From Burhinus oedicnemus (lineage: Eukaryota; Chordata; Aves; Charadriiformes; Burhinidae): a stretch of DNA of 64,000 nucleotides. Of the stretch, positions 61,301 through 64,000 are shown piece by piece. Numbering within the stretch: the stretch's first letter is position 1; the number at the start of each line of letters is the position of its first letter. The position numbers and the translations under genes are program-made. The stretch spans positions 60,067-124,066 of the forward strand of contig VFFE01007213.1 of NCBI GenBank assembly GCA_008921705.1. The letters are read 5' to 3'. The notes beneath the pieces are model-generated. The model worked only from the letters and a program-made list of their open reading frames with translations, made no database searches and was not told where the DNA came from.

Positions 61301-63987
61301 GTTTCCCCCAGGAGCTACATGGGTTCTCAGCTGCAGATATATCCTGTTTAAAAGGTCAAAGGTCCAGGAATCCCTGTGAGAAGAGCGGAAGTAGTAAGAT
61401 CAGGAGATGTTGCATGTAGTCAATAAGAGTGCTCTGGGCAGCTGACACCTCCCGGTCTGGGAACTCAACACGAAAGAAAGAAAGGAAGGATGGGAAATGA
61501 TATAGCCCATGAAAAATGCCTGATTGATGGTCAAACAGGAGTCGCTACTGAAACAACGGGACCTTTGACATCTTGGCCACAACTCTGAAGCTGATCCAGG
61601 CTTTTTACTCGTTACCCCCAGTTCCCTACGTCTAGCTGTTGCTTAACAGTCAATGGATAACTCTCTATTTTTCAATTCAGGAATATTTTCCGGCACTGAA
61701 ACTGCCAGGCATGGAACAAGCCACGTCTATACTGTTACTCCCTTACCCTCCAAAACGAAGTGGCTGCTTCCAAACCGCAACTGCATTCAGTCCCTGACCC
61801 TGGGTGAGTCCCCGCTCACGCTCAGGAGTTGCCGAGGAGTGTGCTAGTTGGCCCAAGAGGATGCTAGCCATCCAATAGGATTTTTTTTTTTAAAAGAAAA
61901 AGTCAATTTCCAGCACCTAGCGGCATTCCCTGACACGTTTTAATTTACTGTTGCAGACGAAGCCAGCGTGAAACAGGTCATGGTTTAACAGCAGTTCTGT
62001 TTATAAAGGGCAAGCAGATGATTACTGGTATGAAATGTGTTGCGAACATTAAAGTGCACATCATGCATTACAAACACCTTGAGACGAGGGTTTTCAGACG
62101 GTTCTAGGAGACCTGCCGATTTGCATATTAGTTAACAATTTAGTCAGCTGTCAGCAGTGACATATTAACCATTTAAAAGTGTTAAGGGAGACAATGTAAT
62201 TCCTTCCTTGCATTGCTAAGCAGACTGCAAAGGCTCCAATATCTGATCTTAAGTAACTGTAACAGCTTCGTTAGAGTGGAGTTCTGCAAATCATCTGTGG
62301 GAAGGTCAAGACCCTGTCCCATCAAGCCAGCTCCCCAGCTCAGGCCAGTTGATGCTACTGATGCTTCTGAGCATCCTAGAAAACTTCCAGAGCTTTGTCT
62401 AAGGCACTGGGATCATGTGAGGTAGGTTATTTGGGTATTTTCCACAGACCACAGGGGCTCTGCAGGTAGCTGTTCACTCCATGAAGGTGTATGGAGCCGG
62501 ATTTTGGAGAGAACCTGGTGAAAGGGAGGAGAAGGCTGCCGTCACTGACAGAAGAGAATGTGCGAGGCCTTGAATTTAGTGAGGCCAGATTAAGAAGCAG
62601 GGGTGGAATTTGGATGACATATGAGAATATTAACAAGATATGGAAATACGATGCAGCAAGATGGTGACAACATATGAGATATTCACTTCAGAGGTCTCCA
62701 TACTCCGCATCACCCAGAAAGGGAGGAGTAGAGTGAAAATAGCTCCCGGATAGCTACAGGATGCGAGAATTCTAGGCTGTCTCTGCCACCAAACTGGCAT
62801 AGTCGTGTTCAGCTGAATAGTCCCCATGTTGCCCACCAAATGTGTGTTCGCACGGCGCTACTCTTTGGCTTGTCCATCGTGGCAGGGCTTGAGGCATGCC
62901 ACAAGGAATCTCTGCCCGGCAACCAACAGGCATTGTGATGGTACAGGGCTAGGGACACTGACTTTCAAATGTAACCTTATGTCTCCCTGTCACCAGCAAG
63001 TAGGGATAAAATTAGAAATGGCTATTAGCTATGTCTGGGCATCTCTAGTGGTAGGGAACATTCTTCACTAATGAGCGAGGGGAGGTGTAGAGACACAAGC
63101 AGGGCATTTTTTCCCATACTCTTGTCTGCAGTCTTCTCCTCTGCTATGCACAAAGGCGGCACCTGAGTGCCTTGCAAGTATTAGTGAATCTCCTCACATC
63201 TCTTGGTTGTATTTACTGTGCATGACTTATTAAATACAATCCAGGCCATGGGAATCTAAGAGGAGTTCAAAGATCCATTTGTATTGTGGCACAGCCACTT
63301 CTGTTCTATTCAGTCCTCTTGGGCCCAGTTGGAGACATGAGAATTACCCGTTTAAGTGTAATAAAATCAAACCCATGTAAGCTATTACTCGCTATTAAAG
63401 CTTTATGCAATGTGCCGTAAGAAAGAAAGCAAGGTTCCTGTTCTTTTCTTTTCGACTTGCAAATCAAGGCCTGTGTATGAAGTTCTTTGAATAGCTCCAG
63501 TGAAAATCCCAAAGAAAGTAGGTCATGAGGAGCTCTCTCTGGAGGATGGCAAAAGGCTGCTTATGTAAGGTGGAATTTCCCACTTGTTTCCTGGTAAACA
63601 CTGAGTTATTCCCCATCTGGTTGGCACTTAGTGTGGGATGGTTTCAGTTGTATAGCCAACCACACCTCAGTCTCTCGTTCACCCCGGTGGTGAGGACATT
63701 TGCAAACAGCAGAAGAGGGGGGTTCGTTGAGCAGAAAGAAAGCCCAGGGGAATTTGTTCACCTCACTCAGCTCTCATCACAGGAAAATTTGCAATAACGT
63801 GGTGTGAACCTCTGAAAACTTCTCCCACTTATCCCTTTGACCATGAGCCACAGGTGGGACTTTTGCCTCTCACTCCAGCTTCTCACCCTCCTCCACCCTT
63901 TGTTTTTCCTCCCAAAGAAACTCCTTCCAAATAGAGTTGTCTTTCATCTTCTCATCTCCTTATGATCTCTCCTTACTCCAGCTGCTT
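55391..63987. other. Long unique non-coding stretch to the end of the window
   Basis: Over 8 kb without a recognised gene. Frames at 55435-55791, 55943-56170, 60158-60385 (minus, with a hydrophobic stretch) and 61011-61379 show no family features. At about 59870-59960 a phrase (CCAAGTTTGTAGGGGCTCTG) faintly recalls old CR1 ORF2. The stretch 62030-62200 is AT-rich with a perfect octamer motif ATTTGCAT. The last 170 bases are pyrimidine-rich. Confidence 0.5.
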
Positions 63988-64000
63988 TCACAGAATCATA
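63988..64000 (-). mobile_element. Start of an antisense CR1 LINE, cut by the window edge
   Basis: The window ends in TCACAGAATCATA, the same opening as the antisense CR1 copy at 55084. It very probably continues as a CR1 3' tail beyond the window. Only 13 bases are visible. Confidence 0.65.

Noticed and set aside
1..64000. CRISPR arrays, tRNA/rRNA genes, bacterial operons
   Set aside because: The sequence is from a bird; no regularly spaced repeats and no A/B-box tRNA structure was seen.

Overview
This is a gene-free window of a bird genome. The avian call rests on about a dozen 5'-truncated CR1 LINE copies. Several end in the diagnostic (ATTCTATG)n tail on the + strand, or in its complement (CATAGAAT/CACAGAAT) where the insertion is reversed. 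A solo LTR of the ERVL type common in birds supports it. I find no host protein-coding exon, rRNA, tRNA or CRISPR array. Open frames longer than about 100 codons are CR1 remnants, antisense shadows of CR1, translations of an N gap, or chance frames with no recognisable domain. The window is therefore intergenic or deep intronic DNA, and the sequence alone does not say which. Layout: 1-22.4 kb is mostly unique sequence with four CR1 copies (1.8 kb +, 11.7 kb -, 12.7 kb -, 17.2 kb +). A GGAT microsatellite at 22.4 kb is followed by a direct duplication of about 1.7 kb (22585-24319 and 25232-26926) that flanks a 912-base run of Ns. This is either two unmerged allelic contig ends or a young tandem duplication. 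Just past it lie a solo ERVL-type LTR (27170-27896) and an adjoining CR1 tail. The 29.8-35.4 kb region holds two very old CR1/L3-like relics, one sense and one antisense, that resemble the CR1 lineages of turtles and crocodilians rather than young avian CR1, plus two younger antisense CR1 copies between them. The 35.4-64 kb region is again mostly unique, with CR1 copies at 38.6, 42.4, 45.3, 51 and 55.1 kb, a candidate antisense retroviral-type LTR at 47.5 kb, A-rich tracts, and the first 13 bases of another antisense CR1 at the very end. No genes act together here. What the window records is retrotransposon activity of several ages: ancient CR1/L3 relics, then CR1 copies with at least three distinct tail types, then an ERVL LTR. 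CR1 makes up roughly 7% of the bases by my coordinates. All CR1 copies are dead: truncated, frameshifted or internally deleted. The least explained parts are the duplication around the gap, the old relics, and a few AT-rich stretches with clustered homeodomain or POU-like sites that could be regulatory. Those last points are inference and need cross-species alignment. Family identities come from recognising conserved CR1 protein and tail sequence from memory; no database search was run.
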